Below are positions 21,053-33,300 of a stretch of 64,000 nucleotides of DNA, one piece after another (the stretch's first letter is position 1; the number at the start of each line of letters is the position of its first letter). The notes beneath the pieces are model-generated. The model saw only the letters and a program-made list of their open reading frames with translations. It was not told the origin of the DNA and ran no database searches. The DNA is from Guadua angustifolia. Its lineage: Eukaryota > Streptophyta > Magnoliopsida > Poales > Poaceae. A program made the position numbers and the translations under genes. Where the stretch lies: contig JAYEVE010000729.1 of assembly GCA_036346375.1 (NCBI GenBank), positions 62,001-126,000 on the forward strand. Reading direction: 5' to 3'.

Positions 21053-22618
21053 CGGAAGAACACTTCGGGTTGGAGGAAACATCGCCTCCCTCTCTGTCCA
21101 GCAACTGGTCATCGCTGCTCCGCTCTTTCCACAGCGTGCCTCGGCGGCTAGGCCTTCAACCAGCCGCGCAGGTCTCAGAAGCGGCGCATCAGTTGAGTTG
21201 AGGCAAGCTAGAAATTTTTAGACCACATTGAATTTTCTCCTCCTTTGAGCAATTGAGTCCGGAATCGTGGAATTGGAATTGGAATTGGATTCCAAGCGTG
21301 GGGCCGTAGGCTGCCTCTGGGATCGGAATCGTGCGAGTCACTTCTCCTCTAGCGATATCGCGCGCCTCATCGAGTTGCCGTCTGGGCACAGCCACGCTGG
21401 AGTTGTGGACGTGGTGGCCCTGTGGCGGCGCCCTTCTTTGCCTTCCTCGTCTTCTCATCTGCGCTTCTCTTCTTCCTCCTCCGTTTTATTTTCTCAATGA
21501 TAGGTTGTGATTTTGTGAAGATGTTTGGGTAGTCAGGTTCTTGTTTGTTTCGTTTTTAGGGGGAACAGCCTAATTAGTTGTTTGTTGTCTCGTTGTTCGA
21601 TCTATCGTCCTCCATGATTTGGTTTGGTGTAGATGAGTTACATGCTCTGGTTTACCCGATTTGGGATGTGCGTGGGTTGCATTCTTTGGCTTGACCAGGT
21701 TTGATGCGATTAGAGGAAGCAAAGTGATTTGATTCTTGGTGATGATGTTTTCTTGATCCCTCTGGTCTACTGTTGCTGCAGGCATGGCGGCCGCGCACAA
21801 GACGGCGAAGATCGGCATGGGCGTAGCGTCCATAGTTCCATACGCTTATTGAATACCCTAGCCCAAACTTCTAATTCCAATTCTAAAGGACAACCAAACA
21901 GGAAATTTTGGATTTTAGTTTGGTTTGAATCAAATTCTAACTCTACAACAATAGGATTTGGAATCTGCTTGAACGAATCAAATTCAATTCTATGGAGCCT
22001 AACGGGGCATGCGACACATCTAGACGATGCCGCAGCTCTTTGTATCCATGTCGTGAGAATAAGCATAACAAGGGAAATAATGCCTTTGTTTCCATGCTCC
22101 TATAACCTTGAATCTGTCACTGGTAGCTGCTTTCCCTGTAGATCAATTCTCTCTGCTACCATTTAGGTCAATTTGTGCACTAAGCCAACAATTAAGTCTT
22201 TGTCATTGTGTTTGGCTAATGCATTATTGGAACAACACCTGTGCCATCTATTGCAGGCTCAGCCTTTTGCTAAAAATTATAGGGGAACTAGTTATGATGT
22301 GCACAAGGTTATTTCAAGTTATTTTCTTGATTGATTAGCTATTTCTACAGATAGGTATTTAATTAATCTGTTCATATCGTATCAGATAGAAAGCAAGGCA
22401 TTTTATACTTATCAGTCATAATAATTGCGTTATGTCAAACATGATTTCTTTCTAACTACTCCATTTTCTAGGTTAAATAAACTACATTTTTTGTTTGAAG
22501 CTTAACACCTGAACCCCAAATTCAAGCATAAGTCATATCGATTCCCTTTCAGGTGCTACATGCCTACATTGCACTCTGGCAGGCAGTTTTATAGAGCTTA
22601 GTGCATACTTCAGAAGAA
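21053..22618 (+). promoter_or_regulatory. Upstream and probable 5' non-coding region of ALG13
   Basis: A CT/GC-rich stretch at about 21229-21500 (CCTTCTTTGCCTTCCTCGTC nearby) looks like a first non-coding exon. Splice-acceptor-like TTGCTGCAG occurs at 21773-21781 and CCCTTTCAG just before 22553. A MITE-like AT-rich segment (about 21853-22010) ends GGAGCCTAACGGGGC; no paired end was found. Exon structure here is inferred. Confidence 0.35.
21784..21852 (+). other. Short ORF of 22 codons upstream of ALG13
   Basis: It follows a good acceptor (GCTGCAG|GC) and begins MAAAHKTAKIGMGVAS, GC-rich and exon-like, then runs into AT-rich MITE-like DNA and stops. It could be an upstream ORF of the ALG13 transcript or an orphan first exon cut off by an insertion. 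I do not recognise the peptide. Confidence 0.3.
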
Positions 22619-25512
22619 ATGGAAGATAGAGAAAGGCGAGTGGTGTTTGTCACAGTGGGGACTACATGTTTCGATGCTCTTGTCAAGGCAGTAGATTCTG
22701 AAGAAGTCAAAGAAGCATTACTGCAGAAGGGCTACACTGATGTTCTGATTCAAATGGGCCATGGGACATATATGCCATCCAAGGTAACTTTTTTTTTCTC
22801 CATTTTGCGGTCATATCAATTTGCTCTTCATATGATGTCCTTTTCTGACTGCACTCTTCAGTTGTTGTGGTACTTCCATTATTTAAATCACAATCCATAA
22901 CATACTGGATAGAAAAATACGCTGATATGTGGTAGGCTTGTCAAGTTATATGACACCAAGGAGTATCAGGTTTGCTAATGCCTAATGGTGTCAATCAATC
23001 CCAAATGGACACTATATCTTTACAAACAACATCTATAACAGCTGGTTTTAGATTGTCCTTGCTTCTTGAAATGAATTGCTTTACAGATATTTTTTGTGTG
23101 AAATTGTGGCATCTGAAGATGCGGAGGTACTGATAATTTCTGTAATAGTTTGAGTTTTGATGGTCCAAACTTAGAACAAGACAAAGGGTGGTCGAATCGC
23201 TATAGCTCAATTTTGCTCATTATGCTTCTTGAGGTCTCATTCATGATAACATTGAATTATGATCTGGTACATAGATGCCTGGTATATTGGTGATAAAAAG
23301 AATATAGTTGCATGGTTTTTATAAACTGTTTTGCATTAGAAGGTGAAAAACTGGGACAATGAAGGATTTGAAGGAAAATTTACTTACTCTTAATGATAGC
23401 GATTCTTGTGGGTATGAGAGCTTTCTTCGGATGGCATTGGTTATCTACTTTCAAAGAATCAGCATACGATTTGGTTTTTCAAATAATAACTAGATATATT
23501 TTTTAAGAAATCAGTAGAAGGTCTACTTAAATGCTAGTTCTGGGTTTTATTTTATTATCCTCTAAACAGCTTCAACTAGTTCCTTTGTCATCCCCTGACA
23601 TTCATGACATAAAAATGTTCAAACTCAACACCTCGGTGCTACGTGCAAATGCTGTTGTAAGTTGTAAATATTCGGTACAATTGCAAGCTTTCTCAGATGA
23701 TGCTTGTTGTTTCCCTTTAACTTGACCTGGCCATTATTCTTTTCTTACCAAAATAAGACTTGGATTTTCTTTTTCATACATTTGTTTTGGCACAATGCAT
23801 ATATTTACTTTTCAATTACTCATACATACAGACTTTGAGTTACTTGATTGTGGTATTATTAAAGTTTTAGCTTCCTCCGGTTGTTTTTAACTTGATTGTG
23901 CTACTATTAAAGTTTTAGCTTCCTCCGGTTGTTTTTTTCTAGAATCATGTCGTTTATATATATATGCTGTGTAAAAAGAAGAAAAAGGATTAATGTGGTC
24001 AACCTGTTCGTGATGAGTCCATAAATTGATCTTTTAGTGCTCTAACTGCTTAAAGAAAGCAATGCAATGAATTCCGTTTGTTCTGCTGGAATACAGGGCT
24101 CAGGAGATTCAACTCTTCAAGTTGATCATTTCACTTTTTCACCAAGCATTGCTGACTACATAAGAGAAGCATCCTTAGTCATCAGTCATGCAGGTGATGA
24201 TCAATTATGTATAATGGAAATAACTAAAGAAAATATGATGTTTGATTGTGAATGCTTATACTGTGTGTACTAGTTGTTCAGAACAATAGCTCAAGATAAA
24301 ATGTTGCATCCTAATTAATTTCTCTTTTACAGTAACATTGTGGCATAATTGAAACTTGTAGCAATCATTTTATGGATCTTGCTGTCATCTACATCGATTT
24401 ATGCTTTCTCTGACTAAATGTGGTTTCAACTTCAAACTGCTTTCGGTGGGAAGCAAAAATGCAAAGGATTATAGGCTCAGGCCTGTTGCAATTGGAAATA
24501 AGACCCTTACTAAGTGATCATCCTAATAAACTGTATTTTTATTGTGAAGGCTCTAGCATTTAGAGAAGCATGTATTGAACTGCCATAAGTGATCATGGAA
24601 TCTGAACTTAGATCATGGAATGGGAAAAATGTGCTGTTGCAGTTTACATCAATGGTAGGGAAAAAAGCATTCCAAAATACAAACTATCTCACTACCCCTC
24701 ATTGTATGATTGTATCATATGTTCCTTTACTATCAATTTGATGTCACAATACTTTGGATCCAGATGATGGTTTATCTTTTCTTTTTAAATCTAAGGTGGA
24801 AACTTTGCATTGATACTGCAAAGGTTAATGACAAAAGCATGGTTTAAGTTTGAGATATCATTCCTTCAAGCATAGCCAGAGCTTAGTCTAACCTGTTCGG
24901 AAGACGTGTAAATCCTATAAGGACAATAGTGACTTTATTGAATCTGCAGGCTGAACTTTGTATTTTTTCAACCTAGTACAAGTCCAGCATGGCAAACCTT
25001 GGGTGGTAGCATGCATCAGCATATCTTCGAAGATCAGATTCTGCTTATAATTCCCAGCTTAAATTTTTGGGCAAGTTTTTAAGTAGTTAGTGTTGGTTTT
25101 CCCCCTCTACTATTTTCTTTTTCTCATGGATATTCTTTTGCTGTAACTTTGTGCTGCGTGCTATTTGAAAACTATACAATCAATTTATTGATCCATTGCT
25201 AGTCTTGCCAAAAGGTAGCTAATCTGGTTAATGGTAACAAACTTTGCTCTGACAGGTTCTGGAAGTATATTTGAGACGCTGCGACTTGGCAAACCTCTCA
25301 TTGTTGTTGTGAATGAAGATCTGATGGACAATCACCAGATCGAGTTAGCAGAGGAACTTGCCCAGAGGCAGCACCTCTTATGTGCCCGTCCACAAACACT
25401 GCGAGAGACTGTCGAGGCAATGGATCTAGATACTCTCCTACCTTACATGCCAGGAGATGCCAAGCCAGTCGTCACACTGATCAACAAATTTCTCAGCTTC
25501 CCAGTCGATTGA
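22619..25512 (+). CDS. ALG13: UDP-GlcNAc transferase subunit ALG13 homologue
   Basis: Three exons: 22619-22783, 24097-24193 and 25256-25512 (introns 1313 and 1062 bp, GTAACT...ATACAG and GTGATG...GACAG). They join in frame to 173 codons including the stop, so 172 residues, the usual size for plant ALG13. Residues 8-20 give the glycosyltransferase start VVFVTVGTTCFDA; residues 70-100 FTFSPSIADY and SLVISHAGSGSIFE; then LGKPLIVVVNEDLMDNHQ, the UDP-GlcNAc-binding C-terminal signature of the GT28 family. Known role: with membrane anchor ALG14 it adds the second GlcNAc to dolichol-PP-GlcNAc on the cytosolic face of the ER. No membrane segment or signal peptide is present, as expected. The ATG at 22619 is in good context (G at -3 and +4). 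The gene appears intact and is the only complete host gene here. Confidence 0.95.
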
Positions 25513-27470
25513 TCGTCTTCGGTCTTGATTCCTCTATGGAGCAGAATGTTGTAGCATGAGATATCAGAGACGCTAACAGCGATATGGGAAAATGGCAAGA
25601 TGGCCCTGTTGCATATCTGTGTGGAGCTGAGTGCGTGCTAACTTATCAAGAAATCGTTGAATATGGATCCGTGTGTTATTGTTGAATATGAATATTATAT
25701 ACTATGTTGCAATTAACAGATGGAGGAAATGGACAAATAGAAACATTATAAAGATAGCAATGGTTGCTAATTGGCCTGTGATGATTTAACGCTAACATGT
25801 GATGACGGATGACCAAGCTTCATTCAACAGTCAGATTAATTTAAGAACATGTGGTACACCCTGAGATGTGAGATGATATATATAGCTTTGATTTTTCTGG
25901 GCTTGGGCCCAAGTTTTCAGCCCCAAAGCCCAAAAAAGCCTGACAAAAACAATAATATTTTATTCTGTAAGTAATTAAATAATAATTTTATTCGAAAAAT
26001 AATAAATAAAATGGTTTTTTTTTCCAAAAAATGTGTTTTATGCTTCTTTTAGGCCTTCGGCCGGGCTGGGTTGGTCTTTGAATAGGCTGTGGGAACCATT
26101 GTAAATCCATAACCAGCCTAGTTTTGCTGGCATTTCGTTCACCTTGTCATCGGTTGTGACCTACTATCCAAAATAGGGCTTAGGCTAGCTCAAAAAGCTT
26201 CTCTATCTCATTCCCTACCCTGAAATTTGAAGAAGTAGTAGCACTGTGTGAGTTCCAACACCTTCCCTATCAGCTTCTCCCAAGGAGAGACTTTCGAAAT
26301 TACAAGACTCTTCTCTCCCTTCCCCATCCGGTTCCTCATCGGCTTGGAGCAACGGCTGCAGTGCTCCCACGCCCGCGAGGACTAGCAAGAGGTCAGCTGC
26401 CTGGAGGAGATGAGTGCCCAATAACAGCTCAGCACCTGCCCACACTTTTCCAATCTAGTGAGTAGAGTCTTCCTTGGTTGTTCTTTGTGGTAGGGTTTAA
26501 ATCGCTTCTGGTTTAGATCTGTTGAGTGGGTGTGGGTGTGGAAGGGTAGGAGATGGAGATTGAGGAGGATGGCGCCGGCTATGTGCGAGGGTTGGGGAAG
26601 GAGTTTTTGGTGCTTATGTAGGGGTACCTCGTCGGCGTCTCGCCTATGCTGGGCCCATGTTTTTACTTGGAGTTTTGCTCATATCGTTTAGATCAGCTTG
26701 TAGTTCGGTAGCTTTTAGTGGGATTTTTGCTCTATTTGCGTAACTCGAGCTCTAGATTTAGTATGTAGTAAATACAATGGGGAATCTTTGCTCAATTGTT
26801 GAATTCTTATGCCGATGGATCGAGGGTGAAGTTCACGGTTGAAGTACGAATTGAATAGCAGGAAGAGCTACTTGGGGTAGAGCTTGCTGTGGTCACTCGG
26901 ATGGAATTAGATTTGCTAAGGCCTCTTTTCGAACAATTGCAAAACGAGTTTTGCATAAAGACAATGGGTTTTTACTTAATCTTGGAGCTGTTGTTTCCGG
27001 AATTGGTGAATGTGGTTTGATTTTAGCTTATATGTAAAACTAGAGAGTTTTCTTGATCTTGGAATCATATGCTGGAATCAATTATTACTCTTCTAATTCA
27101 GTAATAGGGAGAGCTAAGAGTAGAGTCCCATAGGAATCGAGCTGTTGTTTCAGGAATTGTTGAATTCTAATCCAGTAATAGAAATAGGTAGGCAGCATAG
27201 GTTTCTTTCGGTTTCTAGATTCAAGATTGTTGAATTCATGCCTTATCTGAAATCTGAAACCTCCCTATGAAAAGGTCCTTAAATTTTATACCTTAACCAC
27301 CTTACCTTGACACGTTGATCTTCTCTTCATCAACTTCATGCTTCCATAATCGTCGAATCTTGGACCAACCTATTCTCAAAATACTCAACTTGAAAATGTT
27401 AGTTCTTAAACCGTAATTGTTATTAATTACCAAAACCAAATCAAATTGAGAGCCTAGATGTTTTCAACCT
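25513..27470. other. ALG13 3' flank and intergenic DNA
   Basis: The first few hundred bases are probably 3' UTR. At about 25900-26080 a GGGCTTGGGCCCAAG / GGCCTTCGGCCGGGC repetitive stretch resembles other simple-repeat transposon ends. From 26200 to 26650 there is CT-rich, exon-like text without a convincing frame. No gene is supported. Confidence 0.4.
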
Positions 27471-27888
27471 ATGAAGCAGGATGAATCTCCACCTCCGAGA
27501 GACATCAATATGTTGTTCACTCTACTGACTAAATTTAAGATGAGTACAACATTAGTCAAAGAAACATTTGCTCAGTTGTGCTTTGGGGCTCAAGATGCAA
27601 CTTTTAAAAAGCCTCAAGATGATCATAGGCATCTGAAGCCATTATATTTAAAAGATCATATCAATGGCAAGCTGATATTAGGAATACTTGTTGATGGAGG
27701 AGCAACCATCAATCTGACACCATACACTACTTGCAAGAAGTTGGGTATGTCTGACGATGATCTCATTAAAACTAACATGGTTTTGAATGATTTCATAGGC
27801 GATCCCACTGAAGCAAGAGGGATTACGGTAACAGAGATAAGAGTTGGCAGCAAAACATTGCTAACCACCTTTTTGTGGTTGCCAAGGG
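27471..27888 (+). pseudogene. Tat-lineage protease fragment (left half of split element)
   Basis: The frame encodes HLKPLYLKDHINGKLILG then LVDGGATINLTPYTTCKKLG, the aspartic protease region of Tat-type gypsy elements, in which the usual D-S/T-G is written D-G-G. It then reads ARGITVTEIRVGSKTL and is cut at 27888 by the Tekay-like element. A one-base shift in the T-rich stretch just before the cut disturbs the frame. The homologous text resumes at 39394. Confidence 0.75.
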
Positions 27889-30800
27889 TGTAACATCCCA
27901 ATTTTTTTAATTTTATTTATTTAATAATATTTTATTGCAATTTATGATTTTCGTGAATTTTCTGGATTTATTTGGATTTTTTAGATTTATTTGAATTATG
28001 TCAAATTAAAATATATTGCCTTTTGTCAAGAATTAATTTTAAATAGAACAATATAATATAAAGTTTTGTCAAAAATATTTTATCTGAGTTCAAAATGTCT
28101 CAAAGTATTTATGAGTATTTTCTGGGATTTTTTTCCGATTAATTTACTGCTTAAAACAAATTAAAGTATTTTTGGGAATTAATTAAATCGTAAAACCTGG
28201 GAAAATCCTTAAGAATAATCTTGGGCGAGCCCAACCTTTGTCTTGTACGCCGTGATATTATTGCGGCGACCACGCACAACCGGCAAATGCGCGTCGCGTG
28301 TGGATCGTTGATCTCGGATCGGACGGCCATTTCCATCCGTAAACCCTAACGCGCTCAAGCCATCGGATCAAGATCGTGCGGTGGAGATTGCATTGCATTA
28401 TTTTGGAAGGGTTGGATCGCGTCCGTCGATTTTGGAAAGTGCGGATCGGATCGTATTGCTTCAGGAGTAATCGTGACCGTCCATCGTAGATCGGATGGCT
28501 ATCGGTCTTCGTCTCCGATTCGGGTTCCCGAATTCACCGCCGCTTGCCGTCCTCGCCGCGGACTGCTAGGGCTTCCATTTTTGCGAGCATGCTGAGGCTA
28601 TAAAAGCCGTGTTCCACACCCTGATGTTCCTCACCGCCTTGCGCAGCCAGCAGTTCTAGTCTTCGCCTCTGAGTCGCCGCCGTATAGCCCCAGGAGCTCG
28701 CCATAGTTGTGCTAGGGTGCTGCGGTGGTTTCTTTCGTTTTCCATCGTCGTCGAGCCGCCATTCGCCGCACGGGTTCCAGATCCGGACTCCTCCGTCGTC
28801 TTGCGTCGAGCTACCACTTCCTCCTCGCTGGAGTTGTCTCGTTCGCCGTTCGGGTGGTCATCATCCCCAAGTTCGGTGAAGCCGCGCCGCCGCATCGTCA
28901 TCGTCAGCCGGGAGCAGCGTCGACCGTCAGATCTTCGTCGGACCGCCAGGATCGTGCCACGTTGCCGTTTGAATAGTGCTCCTCGGGTAAGGTTCTGGCT
29001 GTTGGATTAGATGAGCGTTTGAGATTGAGCCGCGTGTCCGTAGAGCGGTAGCCGTCGGATCGTGTGGATGCTCGCCGCATGTCCGCTGACGCTAGGCTTG
29101 CGTCATCCGGTGCACAAGACGATGCCTGCGATCCACGATGGGATCGGGTCCATGGCCATGTGTCGCGCTCGGTTGATTCGGGCTAGGGCTGACGTCAGCA
29201 TGACACATTAATTCGAGTTTTCTTTATAAAAATAATTTGAGAAAATCAGAATTTCTAATTTCAGAATTAATTAAAACTTCAAATGGCTATATCTTTTGCA
29301 TTTTAACTCGGAATTGAGTGATTCAAATTTCTAAAAATTTGAAAAATTGAGATCTACTCAATGGTAGCTTTGGTTTGAATTTTTGAGTTCATTTATTCTT
29401 TGGTTTTGGTGTTTATTTGCTATTTCTTCTCGATTCACGTAGACGTTGAATTGTGCGAGGCTTCGGAGGAGAAATTGGCAACTCAGGAACTATCTTTAGA
29501 CCAAGATCAGGACCTTAACCAAGGCAAGTTGTGCTTTGATCATGTTGAACCCCTGTTAGGAAAAATTGCTATTTTGATTTAATCTATTGCATGTTATTTT
29601 ATGTGTATAAATGATTTCAACCTAAATTTGGGATTAGCTAATGTACCCTTTGAATTACACCCTACCTTGCTAGTTGTATGACATAATCCACTTGTCACCC
29701 TAGGTTGGTTCACTATAGTTGGTTATTATTGAAATCAACATGGGATGGTTAGAACGAATAGAGTTGATTAACCATGCCACGTCATCACAAGTTCATGAAT
29801 CACTGTTTAATAATCTTGATTAATGGAATATGAAACAATGATGAGAATTTGTGTGTCATGTGTGGTTACACAAAGAGATTGAGTTGTTGTGGCGAGGAGG
29901 TCACGCAACGATGTTGATTTGTGTCTACCACGTGGTGCTTGGTAATCAACCGGGGTTGGTAATCACTTTGATTGAAGCAAGTGGCAAGGGCAAGTGTGCC
30001 AGGGTGGGCCCGATGGGGCTGAGGGTATGTGCAAGTCTTGCTTTGATCAATTCTAAGGACTTAACCTTGCGAGCTTTTGACTTGAGTCAATCATGCAACC
30101 ACATGTCTGTTATGGGGCAGCCTAGCTGACTAATTTGCAAATGCTTAGCTTGAGTGCTATTGTGGTGGTGTGAGTCCGGGTGTACGGAGAAAACTCACAT
30201 GGCGCAAGAGGGGGGCCCTGTTGTGGTGGTGTAGCCCTTCAGTGTTGAAACCTCAGCGGGTAGCACTGGGTTAAGAGGATGCATTGTAAAGGCTTTGTTA
30301 TAATCATTCGCCTGTGTGGTGCATGGTTGTATCATGTGGGTAAAGTGCATAACCTCTGTAGAGTGTACAAACTATTCGGATAGCCGTGCTCACGGTATTG
30401 AGCAATGCTCGGGAATTACAAATCAAGGGTAGTTAATTAAAATGAATAAATGGTTGGGATGGTAGGATGCCATGTGGAAGAATCAAACTTGACTTAGGAT
30501 GGAAACTTGGTTTACTTGAGAATCATTGAATCTATTTATTGTTATTATTTGTTTTCTTGTCTTTTTCAATCTATGTAATGTATGTGTTCTTAAAATCTGC
30601 TTAGTTACAAATATACCACTTAGCCATTCCTTTGGAATAAGCCTTGCATGTAGCTATGGTAGAATTGCATTCTGTGCACTACTTGTTGAGTACGTGTTGG
30701 TGTACTCACCCTTGCTTAAACAACCAACAAACAGTGGAGGAATCATCGCCCGATTTGGAGGACTTTCAGGTGGACACGAGTCTCTAGGCCAAGCCTTGTC

Positions 30801-31064
30801 AGTCGCCTGTGGTATGCTGATGGGACATCTACGTCTTTTTGCTACTTTCCGCTGCATTTGTCTAAAGTTTAAGCCCATGTGGCTGAATAATGTAAGTGAT
30901 CATAAGATCATACACTGGTTATATTAAATAAATGAAGTCTTATTATTCTTATTGTTGTGTATGATGTGATGCTTACCGATGTTAAGCTGTGTGCACTAGC
31001 GTTGATCCTGGGACTAGTGCGGTAAAACACAGTGGGTTCAAATTGGGGAATTCGGGTCCCGACA
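27889..31064 (+). repeat. 5' LTR of Tekay-like element
   Basis: TGTAACATCCC ... GGGTCCCGACA. Aligns end to end with 36227-39393. The long GC-rich open frames around 28650-29010 fall in this LTR and are not conserved in frame in the other copy. Confidence 0.93.
28599..28606 (+). promoter_or_regulatory. TATA box in 5' LTR
   Basis: TATAAAAG in a GAGGCTATAAAAGCCGTG context. The 3' LTR keeps GAGGCTATAAAGCCGTG near 36931. Likely the element promoter. Confidence 0.55.
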
Positions 31065-31068
31065 GAGG

Positions 31069-31080
31069 TGGTATCAAAGC
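31069..31080 (+). other. Primer-binding site (initiator Met tRNA)
   Basis: TGGTATCAAAGC lies 5 bp after the LTR end. It differs by one base from the 12-mer complementary to the 3' end of plant initiator-Met tRNA. Confidence 0.85.
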
Positions 31081-31286
31081 ATACTGACTGTAGGTCTTGG
31101 CCCTAGTGAACATGGTGGTATCTTAGGGAGTCCAAAACTATTTTCTAAAGGAAAAACCACAATTTGATTAAGACAACACTCTCAACTCATCTTATTCTCC
31201 GCTCCTTACCTTTGTTGAAATCTACCTCAAATTTTTCGGAGTGGCCGTTTGAAGTTGAAGACTTATCTATTTCTCTTTTAAAATAG

Positions 31287-31979
31287 ATGAGGAGACAATC
31301 GTACGTAGAATACGAGGGTGGCTATGCTACAGAGCTCTGGAGGGTACTCCAAGTTTTAGGAGGTTTCGCCAAACCAACATATCAAGGTCGAAGTTGTATC
31401 GTCAACGAAGCCACAAGAGGAATGGTATGCAAGCTTCTAATCTACGCTAGAAACGGTGAGAAAGCAAGCCAACCTATCAGCATCACGGTGAGAAGGGCCA
31501 CATGGGAGATCGGTATCCAGGAGGCATAGCGACTTGCTCTACGGAGGATCTGCTACGACTACTACCACGAGCTGAATGACACGGTGTTCAGACTCCACCC
31601 CATGGTTCGAGATGCTTGGCGTTCATACGTCACACGAAAGGAGGATGCTATTGCAGTGCACTTAGCACGATTTGCAACTGCTCAAGAGGCTCATGCACAC
31701 GACACTGACACAGAATTAAGTATGGTCTATGAAGCGCTCAGAGTTGCGGAGAAGGAACTGCACGAGACCCGAGTAGCTTACGAGGAAAGGATCATGAAGC
31801 TCGAGGAGGCATTACAGGAGGGAGGCAGCGCTACACCATCATCGTCAGAGGAGATGAGGTCTGAGTTCGAGGAGCCGAAAGCTTCACCAGTTGCGGGACA
31901 CCGCGATCAGTTCACGCCAGGCCCACTCACCTGCCAGTATCCACTCACAGGAGTCCCGTGGGGATGGCTGGAGGAATAG
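31287..31979 (+). pseudogene. Pre-gag ORF with coiled coil, one in-frame stop
   Basis: A 231-codon frame between primer site and gag is interrupted only by a TAG at 31527-31529. The N-terminal part (MRRQSYVEYEGGYATELWRV) is compact and basic. Residues about 125-185 form a likely coiled coil (AEKELHETRVAYEERIMKLE), and the C-terminus is acidic then proline-rich. I do not know a function. Some grass Ty3/gypsy elements carry an extra ORF before gag, and the length of open frame here suggests it was once coding. Confidence 0.5.
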
Positions 31980-32259
31980 GAGTCTTAGGATCAGGTTGAG
32001 ACTTGAGTATCAAGTCGCGTCAATGAGATAGCTTTACCATTTGTAGTAGACGTTAAGGTTGCGTGTTTAGTTTGGTTCTTATTGTTTGCTGGGTGTGCAG
32101 TATGTGTTGCATAGCCCGTAGGCTTTTATAAGCAACCATACTAAGTATAATTAATAAAGATCTTAAAGTTTGGGTTTAACCTATTTTCCCCCGCTTAGGA
32201 ATTCTTGCATCTTATCTATGCTATTTCTGCCTTCCCTAACCCAAGAAACAACCAAGCAG

Positions 32260-33300
32260 ATGGTGAACACTCGTGGTAACAATGGAGCTTCAGGAAGTGG
32301 TCTTCGTAGGAATGACAACCCCAATGAGGGAACACCAACCCAGCCAGCACCGCCAGTAGATATGCAGAAGTTAGGGGCTTTCCTAGCAGCACAGACCCAA
32401 CTTATGCAGGTCATGATGCAGCAAATGCAGGGTATGGCCAGTCAAGTTACAGGAGGCAATAATGTGCAACAAGGCAATCATGGGCCGCGTCCTTACTCTA
32501 AATTGTCGGACTTTATGAGGACCCGTCCCCAACATTTTCAGCAACACTAATCCTTTGGAGGCCGATGATTGGCTAAGGACTATAGAGAGAAAGCTGCATA
32601 TCACACAGTGTGAGGGCAATGAGAAGGTGCTATATGCTTCGCATCAGCTAGAAGGAACCGCCGTAGAATGGTGGGAAAACTACTGTGCAGTACATGAAGC
32701 CCCACAAGAGATCACTTGGGAGGAATTCTCAGCTGCCTTTCGTTAGTATCATATACTTGAAGGAATGATGGATCTCAAGAAGGAGGAGTTCAGGGCTCTG
32801 AAACAAGGAGGTCAATCGGTGGCCGAGTACCTAAATAAGTTTACTCAGTTGGCACGTTATGCACCAGAGGATGCGGCCACGGATAAAGCTAGACAGTCCC
32901 GTTTCTTGAAAGGTTTAAACTCTGGACTGCAGGTGGGATTGATTACCCACAACTTTCTCGATTTTCAGAGTCGGTAAATAAGGCTTCGATCCTTGAGGAT
33001 AAGCGCAAGGAATTAGGCGAAGATCGCAGCCTTGAGATGGCTAGTCAAGTCGACGGCCTACTCGATTCAGTTAAGGATGTCACATCGCCAGATTCGCTAG
33101 GATTCACCGCGCTTGCGTGCAAAACATCAGCCTCATCATCTCGTCCTGCTAATCAGAATTTTCAAACACCAGCACCAAGAGGCAATGCACAGGCAGGAAG
33201 TCAACAGTCCGCTGTCAAGAAATGTTTCTCTTGTAATGAGCCAGGACATTTTGGCAACAAGTGTCCGAAGAAGGGAAATGTTACTCCAGTCCGCTTCAAT
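32260..33300 (+). pseudogene. Tekay-like gag, frameshifted
   Basis: Starts MVNTRGNNGASGSG, a usual chromovirus gag opening. After a one-base loss near 32535 the frame goes on with NPLEADDWLRTIERKL, AVEWWENY and QSVAEYLNKFTQLARYAP, the retrotransposon gag domain, with a TAG at 32744. It ends at the CCHC knuckle CFSCNEPGHFGNKCP (33223-33267), all four metal ligands present. Gag would package element RNA. At least two shifts and one stop make it non-functional. Confidence 0.85.

Noticed and set aside
26215..26445. Leucine-rich minus-strand frame
   Set aside because: No start context, splice support or family pattern; the text looks like transposon-associated leader sequence.
28717..29010. GC-rich frame of about 97 codons in the 5' LTR, and its relative at 36768-37340
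   Set aside because: Both lie within LTRs; the frames are not conserved between the two LTR copies.
30526..30927. Hydrophobic frame of 133 codons, with a relative at 38854-39264
   Set aside because: Part of the LTR U5 region; shared only because the LTRs are duplicates.
31069..31080. tRNA gene signal
   Set aside because: Only the 12-bp complement to the tRNA 3' end is present, as a primer-binding site. I found no full tRNA gene in the window.
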